Source: Patiria miniata (taxonomy: Eukaryota; Echinodermata; Asteroidea; Valvatida; Asterinidae). Taken from it: a stretch of DNA of 64,000 nucleotides. Position numbers and translations under genes: made by a program. Shown piece by piece: positions 1 to 12,133 of this stretch. The DNA lies in NCBI RefSeq assembly GCF_015706575.1, contig NW_024037059.1, positions 34,420,129 through 34,484,128 of the forward strand, read 5' to 3'. The notes below the pieces were generated by a model. It was not told the DNA's origin and did not search any database. It saw nothing but the letters and a program-made list of their open reading frames with translations. Within the stretch, counting starts at the first letter, position 1; the number at the start of each line of letters is the position of its first letter.

Positions 1-2350
1 TACTGTCAACGGTTTATTATTGAAAACTTGATTCATCAATTTGAAAAGACCATAAACGTCGTACTTCAAGTTTCAAGCGTCGCCTTTCAAGTTTTCAAAT
101 GTTATGGGTCAACTTTTCAACTTCGCGGTACAACTTTTCAAACAGTCGTGGTTCGATTTGTAGTAACAATAAACAAATCAGTAGCAAAGAAAAGAACCAA
201 TTGACCAACAAGAGACCATTGGGCTCAAGATACAACAAAAACACCCTGAACATGAAAAATCATATATACATCAACAGTAAAAAGGAGTTAACCTCCGGGC
301 CCAGTTTCATTCTTCCTTAATTGTAAAAAGAAGACAAAACACGAAATTAACCTGTAGTGTTTATTCTCAAATTTCCAAACACAAGACACCGTCTTCTGTT
401 CAAGACTTAGCACAATTTGGTTTTCTTTTTCCACTTTTCGCCATAGGTTTTGTTTTACACGATTTCATTCTTCAAGCCACTTTTGGAACTTTTTTCAACA
501 CGATCAACTTTAGACTTTGCATAGTCATTGACCATCATCTGAAGATGACGTCATGGGGGGGTACACAGGGAATTGTTATACATGAAGAGTGGTATGTCAA
601 GGTCATGTGACCCCCACGTGTGATAATTTTTAGACCCAATTATCATATTTCATGCATTGTAAATCTGATGGAGTAAAACCTTGTAATAGTAATAGCAATA
701 TTGAAAGATTATTATATTGCATTATTATTACTATGCAGTTTATTGTTCTCATGCTATGACGTCACGAATATGTAATGAGACAATTTTGTGGCCACCATTA
801 TCTCAACAATAAGATTTTATAAGGTATGATTCCAGGTCTTTGCACATTTTCTCATAATGGATTGAAAAGGCTCCTCCTGGAATGTCAATGTTGTGTGACC
901 CTTAAGACACTAATTATCATATTTCATGAATTATAAACCTGATGGTTTTCATACCTTAGCCTATATTAGCATGAAGCAGTATTGAAACACGAATACATTT
1001 CATTATTATTACCGTGCTGTTTATTGGTCTCATTTTATGACGTCATGTTTGTTTAATGAGGCAATGTTGCGGTCACCATATCCAAGCAAGGGGATAAGGT
1101 ATGATGTCCGTTCTTTTCACATTGCATTATATTTTAGCTTAAAGGTCTGCTCACTGGAATGTCAAGGTCACCTGACCATAACTATACTTCCAGTGTTACT
1201 GAAAGTGCAATAACTATAGATTATAATATCAATATTAAAAAACTGTTTTTTTTATAAATTATAAAATCATTTGGTACCATCCGACAGATAATCAAAAGCA
1301 TTTTTCATTCTTCTTTTTTTTTCACTTCGTTTTCCTGTATACAGTAGAATAACACTCGTTTTTGTTCTCAACCCCACTTTGGGACTTTTTCAAATCCAAT
1401 CAACTTCATACTAGGCACATACTTAGACCACCATCTAAAGATGCGTGCCGAGTCATCGTGTGTCATGTGACTCTAAAGTGCAATTGTCAAGAGCCTATAT
1501 CGAATGAAAACTTTGTATGTAGGCATAGCGGGATGAGTTATAGATGAAAATTGAGGTGACATACGATGACATCATCATCATGTTGACTTTTTATTGATTT
1601 GTCCATTTTTTTCATCTCAACTCCATATCTCAGGAACCAAGCATGCAGTCACCATGACTAGGTTTTTTCTTATTACACTGCTTCACACCGTACCAGTGCG
1701 TGATTTCAATAATCTTGTTGAACCATTGAACCGTTGTCAGAGTGTTTTTAGCGTGTGTTCTTCCCTAGCGCTTTTCTTTCTTTCACCAACTATGTTCAAA
1801 ATGCTAGCCTATAACAAATCTCATTTTCACTTGTTTTGGTAATTGTTTTTAATATTTCTTTAATTTGGGTCCAGATGATTCTTACACAGCCTGATGACGT
1901 CATTAACTGATTTTTATTAATTTATTTTTTTTAAGTATTTTTTTTTAATTGCACAAATTGACATGAATCGCAATTAGATTGACTTCAAAATAGGCACAGA
2001 CCAAAACCATAAGCTAATATTGTTTCCAAACAGGTGACTTTGTGATGTTGTCATCAGTAGTCATATGACGTCATTTTAAAGTTGCATAATTTAAATTTCT
2101 ATATCCAGAGTTCTAGAAAGCCAATTGGGTTGAAACTTTGTAAATACATAGTCACATATAAGTCATTCCATGTCAGACCAACACACCTTCAGACCTTAGG
2201 TCTTCCGATTTTTATATAAATCGCTGTGCATGTAGGTATATCAATGAGTAATGAAGGCAAATGCATGATACATGGAAATGAATATGAAATCAGGATGACG
2301 TCAGGATAACGTCATCATTTGCGATGGTATTGATCTCTAAAGTTTTTCTT
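1..2350. repeat. Old diverged repeats, no gene seen
   Basis: No convincing exon. Passages near 490-620, 1,380-1,560 and 1,960-2,200 resemble each other: each runs from an 'atcaacttta/c' phrase through a 'gaccatcatct'-like phrase to 'gtcatgtgac' and a TATCATATTT-like segment. A second pair (about 580-700 and 880-960) shares 'aattatcatatttcatg'. I read this as several degenerate copies of one AT-rich repeat with recurrent TGACGTCA-like words. The short open frames here have no recognisable domains. Confidence 0.4.
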
Positions 2351-2436
2351 CATTTATAACAGGGAATTTACTTCTATTAATACACACCCAAAAATTGTCG
2401 GAACACTACACATGTAAATGTGCATACAACTTAATT

Positions 2437-2685
2437 GTTCGAACGAAAAAAAATCTGCGTTCGAACGAAAAAAAATCTGCGTTCGAACGAAAAAAATCTG
2501 CGTTCGAACGAAAAAAATCTGCGTTCGAACGCAAAAAATCTGCGTGCGAACGCAAAAAATCTGCGTTCGAACGCAAAAAATCTGCGTTCGAACGAAAAAA
2601 AATCTGCGTTCGAACGAAAAAAAATCTGCGTTCGAACGAAAAAAATCTGCGTTCGAACGAAAAAAATCTGCGTTCGAACGAAAAA
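2437..2685 (+). repeat. 21-bp minisatellite array, left arm
   Basis: About 12 tandem units of 20-22 bp: a 10-bp self-complementary core CGTTCGAACG, then a run of 6-8 A, then TCTG. A unit of about 21 bp is seven codons, so several frames stay open and spell heptads such as FERKKSA. These are not genes. The array is followed by a 'gctgtttgctg' flank (2,685-2,780) that reappears inverted at 3,565-3,660. Confidence 0.9.
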
Positions 2686-2779
2686 GCTGTTTGCTGTTTG
2701 CTGTAAGCTGTTTGCCCTCCCTGTGCTGCCCCACAGGGTGATTTGGTCACGTTTTTTTCAGGTCCAACATGCATGACAT

Positions 2780-3564
2780 ATGTGCCCAATGTAGGTCCGT
2801 GGCCCAAGTACAGGGATTTCAATAACAGGTCTTAAAGCAGTCTATGAGCTTTCAAACGGTCTTACTAGGGCTTGCTGTTAGTTGGTCATGAAGTTTAACC
2901 ATTGCAATGAAGATCTAGCTAATTGTCCTTTTTTTAAGAGTCCCTATCCTGTTACAATACTAGCTACAACACAACCCCCCCCCCCCCACCCCATCAGTCC
3001 TACCCATTATGCTATGCTGAGGCAACACACTTATGAAACATTTTTAAAAGTAATTTGCCTTTTTGGTTTCTTTTTATAAAGTGAGGCAAGTTTTAAAAAA
3101 ATAATTAAAAAAGGCTATATAATTATCTTTCAAATTTTTCAGGTAAATAAATATAACTGGTCGTCATTGTGATTTTCAGAAATTTGTCTATCCACAAATC
3201 CTTTACAGTATAAATGTTCATTCCTAATCCTTGTAATATTTCCAAACTTTAGAAGCGACTGACATGTATATATTGTTTGATCATTTCTGGCTTTCAATAA
3301 GCCTATTTTACTAGTCTAACACTAGTACATGTACATGTACTTTCTGCTTCCTCACTTTCAGATACGGGATTCACTAATAAGCTGATTCCTACTCATACTC
3401 ATAGCAATCGACAAACATGTCGGGCTATTCCGATAGCCATGGCTAGCCCGACATGTTTTTTGGTGGCCCATGGATAACCAGTTAAATGTGGAGAAACTGT
3501 TGCACTTACAAGAGCATGATATGAGTCAGCTCATGATTGATACGTTTTACATGTTTGGTACAAC
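2780..3564. other. Spacer between the inverted minisatellites
   Basis: About 780 bases of AT-rich DNA with a poly-C run near 2,977 and no recognisable gene. A short perfect inverted repeat (CATGTCGGGCTA and its complement TAGCCCGACATG, with ttccgatagccatggc between them) lies near 3,415-3,458. Confidence 0.4.
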
Positions 3565-3664
3565 AGTTTTAAGGGCAAAGAATGTTTCGACCCACAAAAA
3601 TCACCCACATAAGTGGTGGGGCAGCACAGGGAGAGCAAACAGCTTACAGCAAACAGCAAACAGC

Positions 3665-4090
3665 TTTTTCGTTCGAACGCAGATTTTTTTCGTTCGAACG
3701 CAGATTTTTTTCGTTCGAACGCAGATTTTTTTTCGTTCGAACGCAGATTTTTTTTTCGTTCGAACGCAGATTTTTTGCGTTCGAACGCAGATTTTTTGCG
3801 TTCGAACGCAGAGTTTTTGCGTTCGAACGCATATTTTTTGCGTTCGCACGCATATTTTTTGCGTTCAAACGCATATTTTTTGCCTTTGCACGCAGATTTT
3901 TGGCGTTCGCACGCAGATTTTTTGCGTTCGCACGCAGATTTTTTGCGTTCGAACCCAGATTTTTTGCGTTCGAACGCAGATTTTTTGCTTTCGAACGCAG
4001 ATTTTTTGCGTTCGCACGCAGATTTTTTGCGTTCGAACGCAGATTTTTTGCGTTCGAACGCAGAATTTTTGCGTTCGAACGCAGATTTGT
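3665..4090 (-). repeat. 21-bp minisatellite array, right arm (inverted)
   Basis: About 20 units of the same minisatellite in reverse orientation, with more unit-to-unit variation than the left array (for example TTCGCACG and TTCAAACG variants between 3,840 and 3,950). Its inner flank is the inverted counterpart of 2,685-2,780, so the two arrays plus flanks form an inverted repeat with a loop of about 0.8 kb. Confidence 0.9.
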
Positions 4091-4289
4091 TTTCATTCTT
4101 ACGATGGATTTTTTTTTTCACCTATGTCCCTTTAAAAGCTCCGTACTTGAAAGCTGTATTAGGCCTACGACAATATTAATTGCACGTTAAAGTAAGCCTC
4201 AGACGTTTGAAAACTTGAACCACGACGTGTGAAAGTTCAAGTGGGCTACAGTTTTACACCATTAAAGCAAAATGACACTATTTTCTTCC

Positions 4290-5056
4290 GGTATTGCTCA
4301 ATGGAATTCCCCGTGACGGACCAAGAGGATCGATTTCATGTAATTGAGATAATCATATACCCATTGACTGGGAATCGATTAGTTTTTTCTAATTTGGGGA
4401 AAATACATAGCTCTTATCACTTACACTAGGTGTAACTCAGTTACCTTAAACCCTAAAAGTGACTCTAATTTTTACAGTTTGAGAAGAAGACTTTTTTAAA
4501 GAATAGTTTTCTGAAGTACACGTGGAATATACAAAATGGTGTCTGTAAGTTTAGCGTAGAATCGATACCGAGTTTTTCGTACAGTCCCAATTTTATAGAT
4601 ACCTGGTGATGTCATACACTTAAAATAAGCCGTGAACCTCGAACACGAAATTGTGATTAGAGGTTACCCTACGGAATAATTCGAAATATGAATCAAAAAG
4701 GAAATATTTCCTGGTAAACCAATTTTCTGATTCAGGGTAAAACAGATTTGTTAAACGAATGACTTTAAAGAGCACGTCCAGTATTATTATATAGACTTTC
4801 GCCACCCAAACAAGGGGGCTGGGAAGGACTAATTCTTTTCTTCACCATGTATGACGTAATTTCTTCCAGTCCTCATTGGATAGAATTTGTTTTAACAATA
4901 ACACGGGTCAATACTGCCGTGTGCGCTTGACACGCGTGCGCTGAATGTACGTGCATTGATTACGGTAGCAAGCTTCCCACAATGCTTTCAACGCCTTCCG
5001 TCACAAAATTTTGTGAATGAGATTGGCCCTTCCTAGCACCCTGTTTGGGCGGTGGG
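4290..5056 (+). repeat. Dispersed repeat R1, copy A
   Basis: Matches the R1 copies at 22,984, 32,508 and 60,755: it shares the 'atggaattccccgtgacgga' region, the 'ccaattttctgatt' block and the 'tgacgtaatttcttccag' block. Copy A lacks the 5' third seen in copies C and D. Its 3' part also carries a short inverted pair (4,801-4,830 and 5,028-5,056, 'gccacccaaacaaggg' and its complement). No coding capacity is evident. Confidence 0.6.
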
Positions 5057-5689
5057 TACGAGCGAGGGCTAGAATTTCAATGAAACCCCAACGAATATGG
5101 TGCGATACTTCTTAAATCAAAAAGCATTCCGTTCACTGAGTCCTTTATTTGTAAAGAGGCAAAGTGCGCCCTCAAACACGCACGAACTGTAAGTTTTTGT
5201 CAGTTGTCATCCAGCCATCGATGAGTAAACACCATATGTGAGTCTGAGCAACGAGAGGTTTACACTCTCGAACCGCACAACCTCAGTCCGGGACGAGAGG
5301 TTGTGATTGCCGAGCTGAAGCTGACCCGTTCTTTCTGTAGCGGTGATGTGCTTGCGAGTTGCCGGCCGCCGTCAGCCGTACTTACCAGGGGTAAGGAAGT
5401 TATAGAGGAGCATAATTGCTTTGAGACTGGCAGAGCTGGGAAACATTAAATTGCAGGGGATTGTGTAGTGTTTGGGTAGAGTGGATCTTGTGTAGTGGTT
5501 GGGTTAGATAAGGCTGAAAGATCAGTAGGCAGATTGGGAGATACAGTTGCCGTTTCGGTAACGTTGTGTCGAGGTTTAATCTGTGTGATCTATTGTCTTT
5601 GACCCTAGAGGTTTACCGAGAGCTCCCCGACCTTATCGGTCCACAAGTTAGTAAAGGTTAGTGGGAATAAACTAACCTGGGGTCCCACT
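5057..5689. other. Gene-free stretch upstream of, or inside, the Gypsy 5' LTR
   Basis: No gene recognised. The word GAGGTTTAC seen in the Gypsy leader also occurs here (near 5,258 and 5,614), so the LTR may begin earlier than the 5,690 I use. With no 3' LTR in the window the left boundary cannot be fixed. Confidence 0.3.
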
Positions 5690-6422
5690 GTAGCAAACGT
5701 GAGCTGATTATTAAGAGTTACATTTGAGAGGTTTGGTAGGGAAAATAACCCTCCACTCTGTGAGGTTTACTTCCTGGAATTACTGACAGGGGTTGACCAA
5801 TTTGCATAAAGTTGTTGAAGTAACCCTCAGTCTTGGCACAAACCTCATGTAAGAGATAAGTTGTTTGTTTGTGTGTCATATTGCAAACCTCATTATTTGA
5901 ACCTCACATATTGTTGTACCCATATAATGATCATATTTGAGCACCAGAAATAAACCAGTTGCGAGCTGTTGTTTCTAACTCGGTTGTGTGCTCCACATTT
6001 ATTTGCAAACTGTGTAACGTGTATTAGGCAGAGTAGTTCTCAATTCCTTGCCCGTTGGTATATTTCCAACAAACGGACAGGCCTAGAACATTCCATCAGT
6101 TCTCCGTTCGTGACAACTTCCCCCCTTTCGTGTGTATAACCGCTCATGCATACGGGAGGATAGTAAATATTTTTGTGGGAATAATAGGGCTCAAAAAGAA
6201 TACGCAAGGGTGTGAGTCCACAGACCAAGTCCGCCACAAATGGTGTCAGAAGTGGGATAGTAAGAATTGATTGATAGTAATCTGCCTGTAATACACATTC
6301 AGTAGAATTTTGGGTACAATTTTGTTGGTTGCGGAAATTTCCTGAGGGTTCCTTCTGAGGAGCACGTAGGAGATTATTTGAGGTTTACTTGTTAGCCCTC
6401 AGTTGAGGTGCTGTTAAACACC

Positions 6423-7773
6423 ATGAGTGCGCAACGAGATAAAGTCACCGCACTGGGTGAGGTTGACGGAAAGTCGCTGCGAGAGGAACTGAATAGTTCC
6501 AAGATGGAAAACCAGTTCCTGCAGTGGGAGAAAGACCGGCTGTGCAGGTGGATTGCAGAGCTGGAGGCCGTTGTGAAAGAGTCACAGCAACGGGCTACCG
6601 AGGTTTCTTCAGGTGAGGATGACCGGAGCAAGCCCGAGAAAGGGAAGCATGTAACCTTCGAGGTTGATTCCGACATCGAGTTCAGGCTACCCACGGAGAC
6701 ATCTGGGTATGTTTCATATGAGGAGCGGCCTTTGTCGAGAGTTGAGCAAGAATTCATTGCTTGAGGTTGACGCAAAGTCGCCCGGACCGTGGTTTCTGAA
6801 GAGAGAGCCGAGAATGGTAGGCATTGAGGGTTATGGTAATCCCCAATGTGGGACGACTCGTCGCCCGAATCTTGTACCAGATAGGTACAGTGGCAAGATC
6901 TTGTGGAATGAGTAATTCCAGCATTTTGAGTCTTGCCGAGCCGTCAACGGATGGACGGACGAGCAGGCTGCGAAATACCTGGCTGCTTGCCTGCAAGGCA
7001 GTGCGTTGAGGTTGATAGGGGACCATACTCCCGAAGGTCACAAGCACACATACAAAGAGCTTGTGAGGTTGTTAGCAAGGAGGTTTGGGCCTGCCAGACA
7101 GGCCGAGAACTACCTTCTAGAGTTAAGGCATCGTCGTAGAGGGCAGAAGGAGACTCTACAAGAGCTGGGACAAGCGATTCGCGAGTTAGCTGCGAAGGCC
7201 TATCCAGAGATACCAGAAGAGGCCAAAGATAGGCTGGCGAAAAACCACTTCGTAGATGCCGTAGAAAGTCAGACCGTGCGAGAGGGTATCTACCGAGCAC
7301 GTCCGACAAGGCTGGATGAAGCTATAAGAGCTGCGTTGGAAACGGAAAGTTTCGACAAGATCGAACAACAGAGAAAGTTCGATCATAAGCCTGCTAAATT
7401 GGCAAGGGCGGTTGACAGTGGAACTGGGCAGAGGTTCCAGGAGTTAGAAGCGAAAGCTGATATTCAGGCAGAAAAGCTGAATACCGTAGTCGAGATGTTA
7501 GTGAAACTAACCAATACGGGTCAAGGAAAAGAGGTTCTAGGTAAAAAGTCTTCCCAGAGTTTCCTAAAGCCTAAGAAGAATGATGGAAGCGAGCTGAAGT
7601 GCTACAACTGTGGCGAAGCAGGTCATTTTGCGAGAAATTGCACGCAACCTCGCAAGAGGGGTGGCCAGAAACAGGGAAACGCCAACCAGCCCACCGGAGG
7701 ACCCACGGGCAGGCTGGAGGTTCACCAGGGTCCAAGAGAAGACGAATATCTGAGGGAGGAGACCAAACAGTGA
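6423..7773 (+). pseudogene. Gypsy gag region (fossil)
   Basis: The N-terminal part (from the ATG at 6,423) is charged and has a coiled-coil-like stretch. The C-terminal part (from 7,006) has a helical capsid-like region, a basic stretch and one zinc knuckle of the form CYNCGEAGHFARNC, the nucleic-acid-binding motif of nucleocapsids. The protease/pol region overlaps its 3' end, a common Gypsy arrangement. The region is not a single open frame. Confidence 0.75.
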
Positions 7774-10700
7774 CGGTCAAGACTCCTATTTCTAAACCGC
7801 GTGTTGGTTTGTATGTTGAGGGAATTGTCAGAGGGACAAAGTGTCTGCTTTTGGTTGACACAGGGTCGTTTGACACGTTACTCAACAGTTCGGTGTACTA
7901 CCGTATCGCTAAAGAGCGAAGACCTGTTCTCGATACAGTGGGTTTGGATGTACGACAGGTTGATGGCACTCCGTTGGCAGTGCTGGGATCTGCTTGGGTA
8001 GAATTGCAAGTCAGAAGGACGACAGCAACCGTAAAAGTTGTGTTTGCCGATATGGAATGCAGCGGAATATTAGGCATGGATTTTCTGTTGCCTACAAATG
8101 GAAACCTAGATTTCCAAGCCTTAGAGTTGAGGCTGAATGGTGAGGTGATAAGGTGCACGAGTAGTGCAGGTCAGCAGTTTGTCGGTCGAGTCGTTGTGGT
8201 AGAAACAACCACAGTTCCACAAGGCCACGAAGCTGTGGTGCAGGGCACCGTTACTAGACTATGCGCTTTGGAGGATGGGCCGGCAGTAATTGAACCAGTA
8301 GAGGGTGGAGGAGAACTCGCCCAGCGAGGTTTAGTGGTAGCCAGGACATTGGTGCAGGCACCAAGGGACATTCTTCCCGTGCGGATCTTCAATCCAACCC
8401 GGGAGAAAAGAGTTGTCCGGAAAGGAACAACGGTCGGCAGAAAATCATCTGCTGAGGTTGATGAGGTTCAACCAGAGGTTAACGAAATGAGGGTTGAGGT
8501 AACCCTCCCGAGCCATCTGCGTGAATTGTTCGAACAGAGCAAGTCAAATGTAGATGCGGAGTACCATGGAGCGATCCTGAAGTGCCTGCTGGACTTCCAG
8601 GATGTTTTCTCCAGCGGCGACCATGATATTGGTCAGACGGATATGGTGAAACACCATATCAACACAGGAGATGCGAGGCCCATCAAGCAGAGACCTCGAC
8701 GTCATCCCCTGTGCAATCAAATGGAAATCACGAGACAAGTGAAGGGCCTCGAGAATAGAGGGCTCATTGAGCCGACAGACAGTCCCTGGGCGGCAAATGT
8801 CGTGCTGGTTAGGAAGAAGGACGGTACAAAGAGGTTTTGTGTTGATTATCGGGCATTGAATACCGTTACGATAAAAGACGCATACCCCGTGCCGAGGATT
8901 GACGAGACGCTAGATGCTCTTGCCGGTGCTACATGGTTTTCGACACTGGACTTAGCGTCCGGTTATTGGCAGGTAGCTTTGGATAAGGATGCCAGCGAGA
9001 AGTCTGCTTTCGTGGTACGCAATGGGTTGTACAGGTGGAATTGCATGCCCTTCGGCCTCTGCAATGCCCCTGCCACGTTTGAGAGACTAATGGAGAAGAT
9101 TTTCCGCGGTCTGCAATGGGAGATTTTGTTAATCTACCTGGACGATGTGATTGTCTTCGGTAAGAGTGTGCCGGAGGAAATTGAACGCCTTTGGTTAGTC
9201 TTCTGCAAGCTGCGAGAGGCTGGGCTGAAGTTGAAGCCGAGCAAATGTCGGTTGTTCCAGAGGTCTGTAAGATATTTAGGACATGTTGTGTCGTCAGACG
9301 GAGTAGCAGTAGATCCCGAGAAGGTGCGAGCCGTGGCTGAATGGCCGGTGCCAGCCAATGTTAAGGAAGTTAGAAGCTTCCTGGGTTTGGCTTCCTATTA
9401 TAGGAAGTTCGTTCGTGGATTTGCGGAGCTTGCAGGTCCAATGCATGAATTGACCGGGAAGGCCAAAGAGTTTGAGTGGAGTGACGCATGTGAGAAGTCG
9501 TTCGATGAACTGAAGCGACTGCTTCAGAGTGCACCGATTTTGGCATATCCTATGCCGGGTGAAGACTACATCCTAGTTGTGGACGCAAGTGGAGATGCGT
9601 TAGGGGCTGTGCTAGCCCAGGTGCAGGATGGGGTAGAAAAAGTCATCGCTTATGCAAGTAGGAAGCTAAGCAAAGTGGAGAGAAATTACTGCGTAACGCG
9701 GAGAGAGCTGTTAGCAGTAGTTACTTACCTGAAATACTTCAGACAGTACCTTTATGGCCAGAGGGCCACGGTACGAACTGACCATGCTGCTCTTAAGTGG
9801 TTGCTGCGATTCAAAACCCTGAGGGTCAGCTGGCCAGGTGGCTGGAAGTAAATTCTGAGTACGACATAGTCATCCACCATAGACCGGGGAAACATCACAC
9901 CAACGCAGATGGTCTGTCCAGAAGGCCATGTAGACAATGTGGTCGAGAAGAGACTACAGAGGTGATACAGGAGTCAGAGGAGTTGGGAACACTGGCTCCC
10001 GGGGAAAAGGCAGAACCCTTTCGTGAGAGGCGTAGTGGCTCAGCCGGGTATATCTCGAGAAGCCATGCGAAAGGCACAACTTGCAGACAAGACAATATGT
10101 TGGGTCTTGGAGGCGAAAGAGAGAGGGAACGATCGTCCTGCTTGGATCGAGATTTCTCATACCTCTGATCCAGGGTGGAGTTTTGGTCAGAAGATGGGAA
10201 TCTGATGATGGCAAGATCATCAGATGGCGGGTAATCCTACCCGATGAATTTCGAGAAGAACTTTTGAGTGAGTTGCATGGTGGCAAACTCAGTGGTCATT
10301 TTGGGGTGAGCAAGACCATGGCCAAGGTCAAGTTCAGGTATTATTGGCCAGGAATCTTTGCGGATGCAAGGTCATTCATTCGCAGGTGTGCAATGTGTGC
10401 ACGAAGAAAGTCACCAGCGAAGAAGCGAAGAGCTCCCTTACAGCAGTGCTATATAGGTGAGCCGATGGAGAGAGTGGCGCTGGATTTGCTTGGGCCATTG
10501 CCTGTGACAGACGCTGGTAATAGGTGGATCCTGGTAGTGGGTGACTACTATTCGAAATGGATGGAAGCTTACCCACTCCCAGATGCAACTGCCAAGACAG
10601 TTGCGGCCAAATTCGTTAACGAATTTGTGTGTAGATTTGGAGTGCCAAAGGAACTGCACTCGGACCAAGGTGCGAATTTTGAGTCCGCAGTGTTTGGCGA

Positions 10701-11320
10701 GATGTGTCAGCTGTTGGGTAATCGTAAAACACGAACCACAGCGTACAACCCGAAATCAGATGGACTAATCGAGAGGTTTAATAAAACCCTCATCAACGTT
10801 GTTGCCATGCTGATTGATGAGAAACGTAAGCAAAGGGATTGGGATGAATACCTCCCATACGCTACATTTGCGTACAGATGTACAACACAGGACTCAACAG
10901 GAGAGTCGCCTAACCTTATGATGTTAGATAGGGAAGTGATGTTGGCAGTGGACTTAGTAACGGAGAGTCCAGATGTACCTGACGGAGTCAAGACCGACTT
11001 TGGCGTAGAGCTGCGTCGTCAGCTACAAAAAGCTCATGACCGAGCCAGGGAATGCCTGAAAAGAAGTGCGAGAAGACAAAAGCAGCAGTACAACCGAAAA
11101 GCTGAGGAGAGTGGCTTGCAAGAAGGGCAATTTGTTTGGTTATATAACCCAACAACCAAGCGAGGATTGATTCCCAATCTGAGACTGCGTTAGGAAGGCC
11201 CGTTTCTCATCCTCGATAAGCTGTCAGAAGTCACCTTCAGAGTTCAACTAAAGAAAGGCAGTAAACCTCGCATTATTCATTCAGATCGATTGAAACCCTA
11301 CCGGGGTGAAGCTATCGAGC
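7770..11320 (+). pseudogene. Gypsy pol region (fossil)
   Basis: Aspartic protease (DTG), reverse transcriptase (fingers with VRKKDGTKRFCVDYR, LDLASGYWQ, MPFGLCNAP, catalytic YLDDV), RNase H (VDASGDALGAVL and a DGLSRR connection) and integrase follow in order. The integrase finger contains HGGKLSGHFG and CAMCARRK; the core contains LDLLGPLP, HSDQGANFES and an E-bearing SDGLIERFNK. The C-terminal segment IIHSDRLKPY is the usual end of Gypsy integrases. The family copies its RNA into DNA in cytoplasmic particles and integrates it. About three breaks. Confidence 0.85.
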
Positions 11321-11325
11321 GTTGG

Positions 11326-11532
11326 GATAAAATATATGATAAAATATTAGGCGACGACACGACTCTGGCGGAAAAGATTAGAACTCTGTTTAGCGAACAA
11401 GGTGTGACCGTAGTGAGTATTTTAGCCGCTTTTAGTTTGGCCATCAGCAAGATAGTGAGTAGCATCGTCGCTGGCGTGAGAGGCGCGGGTGCCCCAACCA
11501 CACCATCGCCGACACTAACACCAACATTTTGA
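11326..11532 (+). CDS. C-terminal piece of a membrane-type virus-like protein (fossil)
   Basis: The open frame runs on from the last residues of the Gypsy integrase into an unrelated sequence. It has an amphipathic segment with AEKIRTLFSEQGVTVVSIL, a hydrophobic helix of about 20 residues, a Gly-rich turn and a short Pro/Thr tail. The EKIRTLF-EQG-T--SIL pattern resembles a multicopy invertebrate family that I associate with virus-like or mobile DNA; this is from memory, not a search. The original N-terminus is absent. The first ATG of the frame (11,290) still belongs to the Gypsy part. Confidence 0.4.
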   Translation, partial: DKIYDKILGDDTTLAEKIRTLFSEQGVTVVSILAAFSLAISKIVSSIVAGVRGAGAPTTPSPTLTPTF

Positions 11533-11541
11533 CTGATTTTC

Positions 11542-12108
11542 GTGGTACGGGGAAATCTTATCGTGTCGGGTGATGATTTAGATTTTATTTCTCCTAGTCA
11601 TTTAGTGCCGTTACCAGCTGGAGTAGCCGGTTCGGTCACCATACCACCGGGGTGGAATGACGTCGATTGCTTCGATTTCTTTTTAAATTCTATACCCGGG
11701 GTAAGTTTTCGAATATTTAGAGAATCTAAAAAGGTGCCGTTGGTGGTAACCGACGTGAATCTTAAGTTGCGTTTAAACAGAGAAGTCTCTCCATTACTCA
11801 ATTTACCCAAAGGAAGACTGGTACCCAAAGTGGTGTATACGGGGTCTTACAACGTTAATCCGTTTACATGTTTGTTTATTCGCTGCCCGCAATTAAGTAC
11901 GAGTGAAAATTCCCTCGATGGTCGACCGTCTGATATCTTAAAAATTGTACCAGTGGGTACGCGCGTACCCGAGCCTGATAGAGTCGAGGATTTCAAAAAA
12001 CTTAAAGACGGTATAATCGACAAACTAACATTTTCAATCAAAAGTGAAAAAGGACAGATCATCAACAACAAGGGTGTGAGTATAATGATAGAGTTGGAGA
12101 TCTTTTAG
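11542..12108 (+). CDS. Putative structural (jelly-roll-like?) protein of virus-like module (fossil)
   Basis: A 188-residue uninterrupted ORF starting 10 bases after the previous stop. It is rich in Val/Ile/Leu alternation with many Pro/Gly turns, as in all-beta proteins. The last 35 residues (ending VSIMIELEIF, after 'LTFSIKSEKGQIINNKGV') follow the pattern strand - Asp/Glu/Lys-Gly turn - strand. I associate that with C-termini of small capsid-like jelly-roll proteins in invertebrate virus-like elements. No signal peptide or membrane segment. The assignment rests on pattern only; it could be another beta-sandwich protein. Confidence 0.4.
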   Translation: MVRGNLIVSGDDLDFISPSHLVPLPAGVAGSVTIPPGWNDVDCFDFFLNSIPGVSFRIFRESKKVPLVVTDVNLKLRLNREVSPLLNLPKGRLVPKVVYTGSYNVNPFTCLFIRCPQLSTSENSLDGRPSDILKIVPVGTRVPEPDRVEDFKKLKDGIIDKLTFSIKSEKGQIINNKGVSIMIELEIF

Positions 12109-12133
12109 TTTTAAAATCTTTTATATTAAAAAC

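Larger units (their letters stand above)
5690..11325 (+). mobile_element. Ty3/Gypsy LTR retrotransposon, 3' end missing (fossil)
   Basis: The 5' LTR ends at about 6,238 in CA. Two bases later a primer-binding site (6,241-6,258, TGGTGTCAGAAGTGGGAT) follows, as in many metazoan Gypsy elements. Parts in order: gag (about 6,420-7,773) with a CCHC zinc knuckle near 7,600-7,640; protease with LLVDTG (about 7,850); reverse transcriptase with YLDDV (about 9,135); RNase H (about 9,560-9,940); integrase with an HHCC finger (about 10,275-10,410) and a DDE core (about 10,480-10,800). The PR-RT-RH-IN order is that of Gypsy, not Copia. It is broken, with roughly four breaks, yet most of it reads open, so it looks fairly young. 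No 3' LTR is seen: the 3' end of pol runs directly into unrelated virus-like genes. LTR start is uncertain. Confidence 0.85.

Noticed and set aside
2354-4179. Many overlapping 80-220-residue ORFs with FERKKSA, VRTKKIC or LRSNEKN heptads on both strands
   Set aside because: They come from a tandem repeat whose unit is about seven codons; all frames stay open by arithmetic, with no start context or domain.
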